In this document: positions 5,867-12,417 of the stretch, piece after piece | Numbering within the stretch: position 1 is the first letter of the stretch | Layout of the letters: each line of letters starts with the position of its first letter | NCBI GenBank assembly: GCA_016292445.1 | Contig: JAEDIN010000033.1 | Coordinates: 1-12,417, forward strand | Source: Oscillospiraceae bacterium | GTDB lineage: Bacteria; Bacillota; Clostridia; Oscillospirales; Oscillospiraceae | Direction of reading: 5' to 3' | Length of the DNA stretch: 12,417 nt | Made by a program: the position numbers and the translations under genes | The notes under the pieces: generated by a model | The model's input: the letters and a program-made list of their open reading frames with translations, nothing else | Database searches by the model: none | Told to the model about the DNA's origin: nothing

Positions 5867-7189
5867 GTGGCTTCGAACGATGAGCGCAGACAGACTGCCG
5901 AAAGGCTTGCCGGCGATGTGCTTACGCTTTCGCGCAGCACGCTTATGCTCAACTTCCGTTTTCTCGATCGCGCGCTTTCGGGGCTTGAATTTAAATGCAC
6001 CGACGCTCTGCGCTTTGCAACCGACGGCCGCAGGCTGTACTTTGAGCCCTGGTATGTCCTCGGGCAGTACAAAGCCGAGCGCACGGTGATGAACCGCGAC
6101 ATGATGCACTGCATTCTGCACTGCGTTTTTCGGCACAACTTTGTCGGAAAAGACATTGACCGCCTCCGCTGGGATCTTGCCTGCGACATGGCGGCGGAAA
6201 GCACGATGAACGATTTGAAAGCCCCCTGCCTTGCCGCACACCGCTGCCGCGGACAGCTTGCAATTCTCGACACCGTGCGCAGCGAGGTTTGCGAGCTGAC
6301 TGCCGAGCGCATATACAAGTGGCTCGGCGACAGGCAGATTCCCGAGGAGGAGCTTAGGGAGCTTAGGCTTGCGTTTTTCGCTGATGAACACGGCGTTTGG
6401 TACGGCGAACACGCAGATCCCGACGCAAAGAGCGAGGACATTGATATTGAACAGCTGTGGAAAGAGATCTCGCGCCGTATGCAGACGGAGCTGGAGACGA
6501 TGGCGGAGGACAAAAGCAGTCCGCTCGTCCAATCGCTGCGCAGTCTGAATCGGGCAAAGCACGATTACAGCGAATTTCTCCGCCGCTTCGGCGTGCGCAG
6601 CGAGACGCTGAAGATATCCGACGAGGAGTTTGACAACAATTTTTACACCTACGGTCTGTCGCTGTACGGCAATATGCCGCTCATCGAGCCGCTGGAATAC
6701 AGCGAGCAGCGGCGCATACGGGATTTTGTCATTGCAATCGACACCTCGGGCAGCGTCAAGGGCGATGTCGTGCAGTCGTTCATTCAGCACACGCACGACA
6801 TTCTGCAAAGGCAGGAGAATTTCTTCACCAAGGTGAATATGCACATCATCCAGTGCGACGACCGCATTCGCGAGGACGCTCTCATCACCTGCCGTGCCGA
6901 TTTTGAAAAATACATCTCCGAAATGGAGATAAAGGGTTTGGGCAAAACGGATTTCAGACCCGTTTTTGCGTATGTCGACGAGCTTTTGCGCAGCCGCAAG
7001 CTCACCGACCTGCGCGGGCTTTTGTATTTCACCGACGGAAAGGGTGAGTTTCCGGCGAAAAAGCCTGCGTACGATACGGCGTTTATACTGCACCTTGACG
7101 GTTACGACGCACCCGACACGCCGCCGTGGGCAATGCGGCTGGAACTGACGGAGGAGGATATCCTTGATAAACGATTTGGACGCAATTAA
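5867..7189 (+). CDS. VWA-domain protein with a degenerate predicted-metallopeptidase N-terminal domain (DUF2201-like)
   Basis: GTG at 5867 follows AGGAGGG (5854-5860) at good spacing; the product has 440 residues. The C-terminal half is a von Willebrand A domain with a complete MIDAS metal site: DTSGS at 292-296, Thr361 in GKTDF and Asp390 in FTDGKG. The N-terminal region (about 15-150) resembles the putative metallopeptidase domain of this family: MMHCILHCVFRH at 79-90 sits where HExxH is expected, followed by WDLACDMAAE at 102-111. The catalytic Glu is replaced by Cys82, so peptidase activity is doubtful although His81 and His85 remain. VWA proteins of this kind pair with MoxR-type AAA+ ATPases to mature or activate target enzymes, and such an ATPase is two genes downstream. 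Its end overlaps the LRR gene by 26 bp. Confidence 0.88.
   Translation: MASNDERRQTAERLAGDVLTLSRSTLMLNFRFLDRALSGLEFKCTDALRFATDGRRLYFEPWYVLGQYKAERTVMNRDMMHCILHCVFRHNFVGKDIDRLRWDLACDMAAESTMNDLKAPCLAAHRCRGQLAILDTVRSEVCELTAERIYKWLGDRQIPEEELRELRLAFFADEHGVWYGEHADPDAKSEDIDIEQLWKEISRRMQTELETMAEDKSSPLVQSLRSLNRAKHDYSEFLRRFGVRSETLKISDEEFDNNFYTYGLSLYGNMPLIEPLEYSEQRRIRDFVIAIDTSGSVKGDVVQSFIQHTHDILQRQENFFTKVNMHIIQCDDRIREDALITCRADFEKYISEMEIKGLGKTDFRPVFAYVDELLRSRKLTDLRGLLYFTDGKGEFPAKKPAYDTAFILHLDGYDAPDTPPWAMRLELTEEDILDKRFGRN
7150..7157 (+). promoter_or_regulatory. Ribosome binding site deciding the TTG start of the LRR gene
   Basis: GGAGGAGG inside the end of the VWA gene, 6 nt before TTG at 7164. It is the reason for choosing this non-ATG start. 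Confidence 0.8.
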
Positions 7190-8012
7190 CGGAAAACTCA
7201 CCGTTCCCGACGGAACGGCGGCAATAGACGACGGCGGTTTTGCCGGCAGAGAGGACATTAGCGAGCTTTATCTGCCCGACAGCGTGCACAGTCTCGGCAT
7301 TGAGGCGTTTTGCGGCTGCACGCAGCTCAAGGCGGTGCGCCTGCCGTCTGCGCTTTCGGAGATAAGCCCCGCCTGCTTCGCCGAATGCACCGCTCTTGAA
7401 TGCGTAGAGCTTCCGCCGAGCCTGCTGAGTATCGGCGAGGGCGCATTCTTAAACTGCACCGCGCTGTGCGCAGTGCAGTTTCCCGAAGGTCTGCGTGAAA
7501 TAGCTCCCATGGCGTTTTGGAACACGGGACTTGAGCAGCTAACGATACCCGAGGGTGTGACGGTCATCGGCGAGAATGCGTTCTGGAGCTGCGAAAGCCT
7601 GCGCCGCGCCGATGTTCTCGGCAAAAACACGCTTATCGGCGAAAACGCCTTCGGAAGCTGCTACGAGCTTACAAGCGGCTACATCGCGCCGGGCTATCCG
7701 CAGGAGGGCGATGCGCCCTCGGAGCTTTTGTACACACTCCTGTGGTGTTCCTGCCCCGACAGGCACGGCGTTGAAACAAGCCGCCGCGCAGAGAAATATA
7801 TACAGGCAAACGAGGCTCTTATCATGGAGCGCATTTTCAAATACAACAACATCCCCGCTCTGAGCGGCATCGTGGGTCGAGGGCTCCTCGGTGCGGATAA
7901 AACCGACGGCTATGTCCGCATTTCCGCAGAGAACGGTCAGGCGGAGCTGACCGCCCTGCTTTTGCAGGCAAGGGCGTCGGGCAGAGGTATCGAGGAGGAG
8001 TTTGAGCTATGA
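7164..8012 (+). CDS. Intracellular leucine-rich repeat (BspA-like, LRR_5) protein
   Basis: TTG at 7164 starts inside the VWA gene. The 282-residue product has no signal peptide. Residues about 11-175 hold roughly seven BspA-type repeats of ~22 residues with patterns such as LPDSVHSLGIEAFCGCTQL, LPPSLLSIGEGAFLNCTAL and IPEGVTVIGENAFWSCESL, spaced evenly. The C-terminal ~95 residues are different and helical; VRISAENGQAELTALLLQA (251-269) resembles an ankyrin-type helix pair. Many LRR_5 proteins are secreted, but this one is cytoplasmic and translationally tied to a VWA gene on one side and an AAA+ gene on the other (ATGA overlap at 8009-8012). A role as target adaptor or scaffold for the AAA+/VWA pair is inference. 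Confidence 0.85.
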   Translation: MINDLDAINGKLTVPDGTAAIDDGGFAGREDISELYLPDSVHSLGIEAFCGCTQLKAVRLPSALSEISPACFAECTALECVELPPSLLSIGEGAFLNCTALCAVQFPEGLREIAPMAFWNTGLEQLTIPEGVTVIGENAFWSCESLRRADVLGKNTLIGENAFGSCYELTSGYIAPGYPQEGDAPSELLYTLLWCSCPDRHGVETSRRAEKYIQANEALIMERIFKYNNIPALSGIVGRGLLGADKTDGYVRISAENGQAELTALLLQARASGRGIEEEFEL

Positions 8013-9472
8013 ACATTGCCGAGGCAAAGCAGCAGATCAAAAATGCAATGCGCGCTTATTTTACCAAAGACGAGTACGGGAATTTTGTCATACCGCCGCA
8101 GGCACAGCGACCGGTGTTTCTCATGGGACCTCCGGGCATCGGCAAGACCGCCGTTATGAGCGAGATCGCCTCGGAGCTGGGCGTGGGGCTTCTTAGCTAC
8201 TCCATGACCCATCACACCAGACAGAGTGCGCTTGGTCTGCCGCTGATCGTTGAAAAGGAGTATGGCGGCAAGCGGTACGAGGTCTCGGAATACACCATGA
8301 GCGAGATAATCGCCGCGGTCTACGACATGATGGAGGAAAGCGGTGTTAATGAGGGCATTTTGTTCCTTGACGAGATAAACTGCGTGTCCGAAACCCTCAC
8401 CCCCACCATGCTGCAGTTTTTGCAGTACAAAACCTTTGGCAGACACAGCGTTCCCGGCGGCTGGATAGTGGTGACCGCCGGCAATCCGCCGGAGTATAAC
8501 CGCAGCGCAAGGGAGTTTGACATTGTCACCTGGGACAGGCTCAAGCGCATTGATATAACGCCCGATTACGCCGCATGGAAGGATTACGCCCGCAAAAAGG
8601 GCGTTCACGCCTCAGTGCTGACCTACCTTGACGCAAAGAAGGAAAACTTCTACCGCGTCGAGGAAACCGTTGACGGCAAGAGCTTCGTGACCGCAAGAGG
8701 CTGGGACGATTTGAGCGACATGATAAAGCTCTACGAGCTTAAGGGCATCGATGTCGATCACCTGCTCATTTCGCAGTATATTCAAAACGGTGAGATAGCC
8801 GAAGATTTTGCAATCTACTACGACCTGTTTAACAAATACAAGTCCGACTACCGCATTGACGCCATACTCTCCGGCAATGCTCCGGAGGAGATAAAGACGC
8901 GTGCGAAAAACGCGCCCTTTGACGAGCGGCTTAGCCTGCTGGGGCTTATGCTCGACAATGCAGGCTGCGATATCCGCCGCGTTATCCAAAAGCAGGACGA
9001 GCTGTCGGAGCTTCTGAGAATACTCAGGCAGGTCAAGCTCGGAGCGGATATAAACGAAACGCTCGCGGAGCAGAAAACGCTGTTTGAAAAGGCACGCAGA
9101 CGCGGCTCGCTGTCGCTTGCCGATGAACACTGCTTTGAGTTTATCCTCGAGTTTCTTTCCTCCCATGTGCGCCATGGCTCGGACTTTGCCGCGATAAAGG
9201 CGGATTTTGACTCCAAGGTCACAGAGCTTAAAGCCTCGGCGGCGGGTGCCGGAGACAAGCTAAGCTGCCTGTTCGGCTTTGTCGAGGAGGTATGGCCCGG
9301 CGGTCGGGAGATGCTGATACTCGTCACGGAGCTTTCCGCCGGCAAAAACGAGGCGCGCTTTATCTCGCGCTACGGCTGCGACGCATATTATCGCCACAAC
9401 GAGGAGCTTATGTTCTACGAAAGGCAGACGGAAATCATAAAAGAGCTTGAAAAACTCGAAATGGAGATATAA
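8009..9472 (+). CDS. MoxR-type AAA+ ATPase
   Basis: ATG at 8009 overlaps the LRR stop (ATGA), with a GGAG-rich site upstream. The 487-residue protein has an N-terminal AAA+ module: Walker A GPPGIGKT at 40-47, Walker B ILFLDE at 117-122 with Asp121 and Glu122, sensor 1 Asn159 in VVTAGNPPEYN, and a TARGWDDL segment at 228-235 where sensor 2 is expected. The GNPPEYNRSAREFD...DRLKRIDI pattern is typical of MoxR-like ATPases paired with VWA proteins. The C-terminal ~200 residues are a helical extension rich in charged residues, longer than in ~320-residue MoxR proteins. It probably forms a hexameric remodelling ATPase whose activity is directed by the VWA and perhaps the LRR partner. It is the last gene of the operon and is followed by a strong terminator. 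Confidence 0.92.
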   Translation: MNIAEAKQQIKNAMRAYFTKDEYGNFVIPPQAQRPVFLMGPPGIGKTAVMSEIASELGVGLLSYSMTHHTRQSALGLPLIVEKEYGGKRYEVSEYTMSEIIAAVYDMMEESGVNEGILFLDEINCVSETLTPTMLQFLQYKTFGRHSVPGGWIVVTAGNPPEYNRSAREFDIVTWDRLKRIDITPDYAAWKDYARKKGVHASVLTYLDAKKENFYRVEETVDGKSFVTARGWDDLSDMIKLYELKGIDVDHLLISQYIQNGEIAEDFAIYYDLFNKYKSDYRIDAILSGNAPEEIKTRAKNAPFDERLSLLGLMLDNAGCDIRRVIQKQDELSELLRILRQVKLGADINETLAEQKTLFEKARRRGSLSLADEHCFEFILEFLSSHVRHGSDFAAIKADFDSKVTELKASAAGAGDKLSCLFGFVEEVWPGGREMLILVTELSAGKNEARFISRYGCDAYYRHNEELMFYERQTEIIKELEKLEMEI

Positions 9473-9476
9473 AAGA

Positions 9477-9508
9477 AAGACCTCGGAGAAAAATTTCTCC
9501 GAGGTCTT
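9477..9508. terminator. Bidirectional terminator between convergent operons
   Basis: AAGACCTCGGAGAAA (9477-9491) and TTTCTCCGAGGTCTT (9494-9508) are perfect 15-bp inverted arms separated by two bases. It lies 4 bp after the AAA+ stop and 12 bp from the reductase stop. T-rich tracts flank both sides, stronger on the minus strand (TCTTTCTTTTAT). Confidence 0.9.
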
Positions 9509-9520
9509 ATATTGCTTTGC

Positions 9521-10738
9521 TTAGCCGAGGTATTCGCCGGGGACCTCGATGACGAGGTCGGAGGTGGCAAATGAGCAGCAGGGGTGGATGTAGCCGTGTT
9601 CCCTATCGCCCCAGCGGCGGTATTCCGCGTCGGCGGGAACGAAAACTTCGCCGGAAAGCAGCTTGGAACGGCACCAGCCGCACTCGCCCGCACGGCAGCG
9701 TGAGGGAGCTTTGATGCCGGCACGCTCGATGGCGACCAGAACCGGTTCGTTTGCGTTTGCCTTTATCTCGTAAGTCTCCGCACCCTTGAGCACCTTGACA
9801 TTGAATACCTTATCCTTGCACTCCGCGGGGTAGCCTGCCTCGTCCCAAACGGTCTTGGTCACGCCCATCGCCTCGTGGCGGATCTGCCTGCGCTTTAAGC
9901 CGAGCTTTTTAACCTCCTCGTAAACCGCGCGATACATGGTCTCCGGACCGCAGATGTAAACGCAGTAATCCTCGGGAGCGTATTTTTCGATAAGCTCTGC
10001 CGTGATATGGCCGTGTTCATAGCCTTCCTTTTCCTCTCTGGACAGGACATGGACTATTTTGACCTTATCGGTCGCGGCAGCTATCTCGTCAAACTCCTTC
10101 TTAAAGAGGATGCTGTCCTCGGTGCGGGAGTTGAAAATAACGGTGAGGTTAAAGTCCTCGACGCCGTCGCGGATTGCGCGTGCCATGGAGATATACGGGG
10201 TGATACCGACGCCGCCGGCTATCGCAACGACATTTTTGCCGTCGCGCAGAGGCTCGTAATACATAAATCCCTCGGCACCGGAAACACGAACCTTGTCTCC
10301 GACCTTCCAGTTGGCGAGTATCCAATCTGCGGCAAAGCCGCCGGGATTTGTCTTAACGGTGATGGCGATTTTGCCTTCCTTTATCTGCTTCGGCGACGAA
10401 CAGACGGAATAGGGGCGAGTGGTCGCCGTGCCATCTATATCAAGGCTGACGCATACATACTGACCCGCTCTGAACAGGCCTGCCTCCCTGCCGTCGGCTC
10501 TCTTGAGCGTATAGCACTTTGCACCTGCTGCACCGTAGTCGATAATATCCTCGATTATCATCTCCTGCCGGTTAGGGTGGAAGCGTTTCGCGTGTTCGTT
10601 AATGGGGAATGTGCCGACGACCTCTTTTGCGGGAGCAGCCTGAATGACCTGCTCACGGGCCTTGGACATATTCTTGAACTTGAGCATATCGAACACGCCG
10701 ATACGACCGACCTTTACATTCAAATTTTTGTCTGCCAT
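9521..10738 (-). CDS. FAD/NAD(P)-binding reductase with C-terminal 2Fe-2S ferredoxin domain
   Basis: The 405-residue protein has the order N-terminal extension, FAD, NAD(P), ferredoxin. Residues 1-58 are an unassigned extension. The FAD barrel carries RPYS at 108-111; the NAD(P) domain carries GGVGITP at 175-181 and CGPETMY at 263-269. The plant-type ferredoxin domain (about 312-405) has Cys348, Cys353 and Cys356, with the fourth ligand at Cys387 or Cys388, matching C-x4-C-x2-C-x~30-C. It should move electrons between NAD(P)H, flavin and the 2Fe-2S centre, as in oxygenase reductases and Hcr-like proteins. ATG at 10738 overlaps the upstream oxidoreductase stop (TAATG), with GGAGGAG before it. 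The tight coupling suggests it delivers electrons to, or takes them from, that oxidoreductase. The physiological partner is not shown by the sequence. Confidence 0.9.
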   Translation of the reverse strand: MADKNLNVKVGRIGVFDMLKFKNMSKAREQVIQAAPAKEVVGTFPINEHAKRFHPNRQEMIIEDIIDYGAAGAKCYTLKRADGREAGLFRAGQYVCVSLDIDGTATTRPYSVCSSPKQIKEGKIAITVKTNPGGFAADWILANWKVGDKVRVSGAEGFMYYEPLRDGKNVVAIAGGVGITPYISMARAIRDGVEDFNLTVIFNSRTEDSILFKKEFDEIAAATDKVKIVHVLSREEKEGYEHGHITAELIEKYAPEDYCVYICGPETMYRAVYEEVKKLGLKRRQIRHEAMGVTKTVWDEAGYPAECKDKVFNVKVLKGAETYEIKANANEPVLVAIERAGIKAPSRCRAGECGWCRSKLLSGEVFVPADAEYRRWGDREHGYIHPCCSFATSDLVIEVPGEYLG

Positions 10739-12279
10739 TACTGTGCTCCTCCTTCCTCGTCAAGCTCCTTTATGGCACTTGCCGCCATAAGCTGGCCGCA
10801 GATAACCGCCGCACTGTAGCCGTCGCCTCTCGGGCCTGCTGCGCCGATGGGACGCAGTCCCTTGATGGGATAATCCGTGCCGAGCATCATCATTCTTGCC
10901 ATCATGCCGTCCCAGTCGCGGGTCTCGTAGCCGTAGACCGAACCCTCGGGAGTGCCGAGATAGCGTGCGAAGGTCAGCGGCGTGGAGACGACCATCTCCT
11001 CGATGTGGGGTGCAATGTCGATACCTGTCTTGTCCTTGAGCTGCTTGACAAGCTTCATCGCAAAGGCGTTCTTCTTTGCCGTGTAGTCCTCGGCGGTGAT
11101 GTCGTTCCAGTCGTCGGGACCGTTCATTGAAGTGAAGAACACCACGCAGGTACCCTCGGGTGAGAATTCGGGGTTTGCAACATTATGGCACAGCGCGATG
11201 GAGTATTCGTTGGTCTCCATGTGCAGCATATTGTTGTACTCCTTCTCGGAGTCCGCCGTTCCCTGGAAGAAGATGGCGTAATCGTTGAAGCCCAGCTCCT
11301 CCCTGGTGCAGTCGAGGCCGAAGTATGCGGTGAACATACGCGCACCGAAACGCTGACCTCTTGCCGCAGACAGCTTCTTCTCTCTTTCGGGAACAAGCTC
11401 CTTGGGCATCATCCTGCCGTAAATGATGTCGGGATTTATGTTTGCAAGGACATAGTCGCAATCGATCTGACCCATGCTGGTCTTTACACCGCAGCAGCGG
11501 TCGCCGTCAAAGAGAAATTCCTCGGCACGGCAGTTAAACCAAATATCGCCGCCCAGCTCGCGCAGACGCTCGGTCATTGCAACCGAAAGCTCATGGGAGG
11601 TGTGCGCCGGTATATACGCGCTGCGGGATACATACTTATGCACCATCGCCGCATAGTGGATGAACGCAAGGTGATTCATGTCAACTCCCAGATACGACCA
11701 GTAGGTGGACAGGATATCCTGCGCCTTCAGGGGCAGCTTGAGTGCGTCAAACACCTTCTTGGTGCTGTATGCGCCGGTGCGGAGCATATTGGGGTAGTCG
11801 CGCTTGAGGACATTGGAATCGGCATGTCCCTTGGAGGCGGTTATGTAGCCAATGCCTGCAAGCACCTCTTCAAACAAGTCAAACAGCTTATCGACCTGCT
11901 CTGCGCAGCCGGGAACTTCTCTGTTCAGCGCAGCCTTGAAATTTTCAATGCCGCTGGGCATGGTGACATCCATGGGCTTGCCGTCGGAGCCGACGGTCAT
12001 GACGCGGAAACAATCGGGTACCTCGTACCAGTTTATCTTGACTCCGTAGGCGTCGAGAATATTACGAATGTCGCCGGGATTTTCGGCAGGGCCGAAGTCG
12101 CACAGCTCGTGCAGTGACGGCTCGAACTCGAAGCGGCCCCTTACAAAGCTGGTCGCACAGCCGCCGGGCAGATTGTGCTGCTCAATAAGCAGGACCTTTT
12201 TGCCTGCTATGGCAGTCTGAAGGGCCGAAGACAGACCGGCAAGACCGGCACCGACAACGACCACATCATATTTTGGCAT
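10738..12279 (-). CDS. FAD-dependent oxidoreductase, phytoene-desaturase (CrtI)-like
   Basis: ATG at 12279 is chosen because AAGGAGG (12288-12294) lies 8 nt upstream; the in-frame upstream ATG at 12327 lies inside the operator and has no ribosome site. The 513-residue product begins with a dinucleotide-binding fold (VVVVGAGLAGLSSAL at 6-20, then LIEQHNLPGGCATSF). It ends with a second FAD-contact segment (RPIGAAGPRGDGYSAAVICGQ), the architecture of CrtI-like amine or phytoene oxidoreductases. The substrate is unknown, and no isoprenoid or carotenoid genes are in the window, so carotenoid desaturation is not implied. It is the first gene of a two-gene operon with the 2Fe-2S reductase. Confidence 0.88.
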   Translation of the reverse strand: MPKYDVVVVGAGLAGLSSALQTAIAGKKVLLIEQHNLPGGCATSFVRGRFEFEPSLHELCDFGPAENPGDIRNILDAYGVKINWYEVPDCFRVMTVGSDGKPMDVTMPSGIENFKAALNREVPGCAEQVDKLFDLFEEVLAGIGYITASKGHADSNVLKRDYPNMLRTGAYSTKKVFDALKLPLKAQDILSTYWSYLGVDMNHLAFIHYAAMVHKYVSRSAYIPAHTSHELSVAMTERLRELGGDIWFNCRAEEFLFDGDRCCGVKTSMGQIDCDYVLANINPDIIYGRMMPKELVPEREKKLSAARGQRFGARMFTAYFGLDCTREELGFNDYAIFFQGTADSEKEYNNMLHMETNEYSIALCHNVANPEFSPEGTCVVFFTSMNGPDDWNDITAEDYTAKKNAFAMKLVKQLKDKTGIDIAPHIEEMVVSTPLTFARYLGTPEGSVYGYETRDWDGMMARMMMLGTDYPIKGLRPIGAAGPRGDGYSAAVICGQLMAASAIKELDEEGGAQ

Positions 12280-12287
12280 ATGCTTTT

Positions 12288-12294
12288 CCTCCTT
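12288..12294 (-). promoter_or_regulatory. Ribosome binding site deciding the oxidoreductase start
   Basis: AAGGAGG on the minus strand, 8 nt before ATG 12279. It rules in favour of this start over the upstream ATG at 12327. Confidence 0.85.
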
Positions 12295-12312
12295 GAAAAT
12301 ATTTGTCGACTT

Positions 12313-12329
12313 TTGTGAACACTTCACAA
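12313..12329 (-). promoter_or_regulatory. Shared operator, copy 2 (oxidoreductase operon)
   Basis: The minus strand reads TTGTGAAGTGTTCACAA, a palindrome with 7-base arms around GTG. Its first 16 bases are identical to 5834-5849. With the -10 box at 12340-12345 the start is expected near 12333, so the site covers about +4 to +20. Blocking here would repress the operon. Confidence 0.75.
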
Positions 12330-12339
12330 GCTATACACG

Positions 12340-12368
12340 ATTTTAGCATATGTCTAAACTTTTTTCAA
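12340..12368 (-). promoter_or_regulatory. Promoter of the oxidoreductase-reductase operon
   Basis: The minus strand shows TTGAAA (12368-12363), a 17-bp spacer and TAAAAT (12345-12340), each one mismatch from consensus. The leader would be about 54 nt. Confidence 0.75.
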
Positions 12369-12400
12369 TATTATTTCGTCAAAAAAGTGACATGAGCGGC

Positions 12401-12417
12401 AAAAAAATCACCGCAGA
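12401..12417 (-). terminator. Possible right arm and T-run of a terminator cut by the window edge
   Basis: The minus strand enters the window as TCTGCGGTGA followed by seven T. A GC-rich arm running straight into a T-run is the look of a rho-independent terminator of a gene beyond the right edge. The left arm is not visible, so this is tentative. Confidence 0.35.

Noticed and set aside
5831..7258. 475-codon open frame on the minus strand opposite the VWA gene
   Set aside because: No ribosome site or motifs; it spans the operator and promoter of the VWA operon and mirrors a gene with a clear MIDAS site.
11185..12117. 310-codon plus-strand frame opposite the CrtI-like gene
   Set aside because: Antisense shadow of a well-supported flavoprotein, with no motifs of its own.
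10738..12279. Carotenoid biosynthesis role for the CrtI-like gene
   Set aside because: No phytoene synthase or isoprenoid gene is nearby, and the family is broad; only the FAD-oxidoreductase class is supported.
12304..12316. TCGACTTTTGT shared between 12306-12316 and the minus strand near 4729-4739
   Set aside because: An 11-base match without symmetry and at different positions relative to the promoters; likely chance.

Overview
The window looks like chromosomal DNA from a Gram-positive, probably anaerobic gut-type Clostridia (Oscillospiraceae/Ruminococcaceae-like). The reasons are moderately high GC, strong AGGAGG-type ribosome binding sites, good TTGACA/TATAAT-type promoters, BspA-like leucine-rich repeats, tight operons and occasional GTG/TTG starts. 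The taxonomic placement is inference. I see no rRNA, tRNA, CRISPR array, phage or transposase gene.

Left block (1-4705, minus strand): one operon read right to left as gtrA-like membrane protein, GSA-aminomutase-like class III aminotransferase, two-domain class II aldolase, TetR-family regulator and FGGY sugar kinase (3' end beyond the window). A near-consensus promoter (4677-4705) and a dyad at the expected transcript start (4650-4665) precede it. The first two gene junctions are TAATG overlaps. Kinase plus class II aldolase is the classic pair for a phosphorylated sugar or polyol; the aminotransferase and GtrA are unusual additions, and the substrate is unknown.

Middle (4618-5866): a 449-bp gene-free, dyad-rich stretch contains a structured, repeat-like element. 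A 45-bp segment of it also lies at the tetR/kinase junction. A terminator, a small membrane-anchored protein of unknown function (minus strand) and a divergent promoter region follow.

Right block: two convergent operons. On the plus strand (5867-9472) are a VWA protein with a degenerate predicted-metallopeptidase domain, an intracellular leucine-rich repeat protein and a MoxR-type AAA+ ATPase, all overlapping. On the minus strand (12279-9521) are a CrtI-like FAD oxidoreductase and an FAD/NAD(P)/2Fe-2S electron-transfer reductase. They share a 15-bp-stem bidirectional terminator. The promoters of both operons carry the same 16-base sequence, TTGTGAAGTGTTCACA, at the transcript start and in the same orientation. 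This is the most striking signal in the window. It suggests that one unidentified repressor controls both a MoxR/VWA chaperone-like machine and a redox pair. MoxR/VWA pairs are known to mature or activate redox and metal enzymes, so a machine-client relationship is a reasonable but untested hypothesis.
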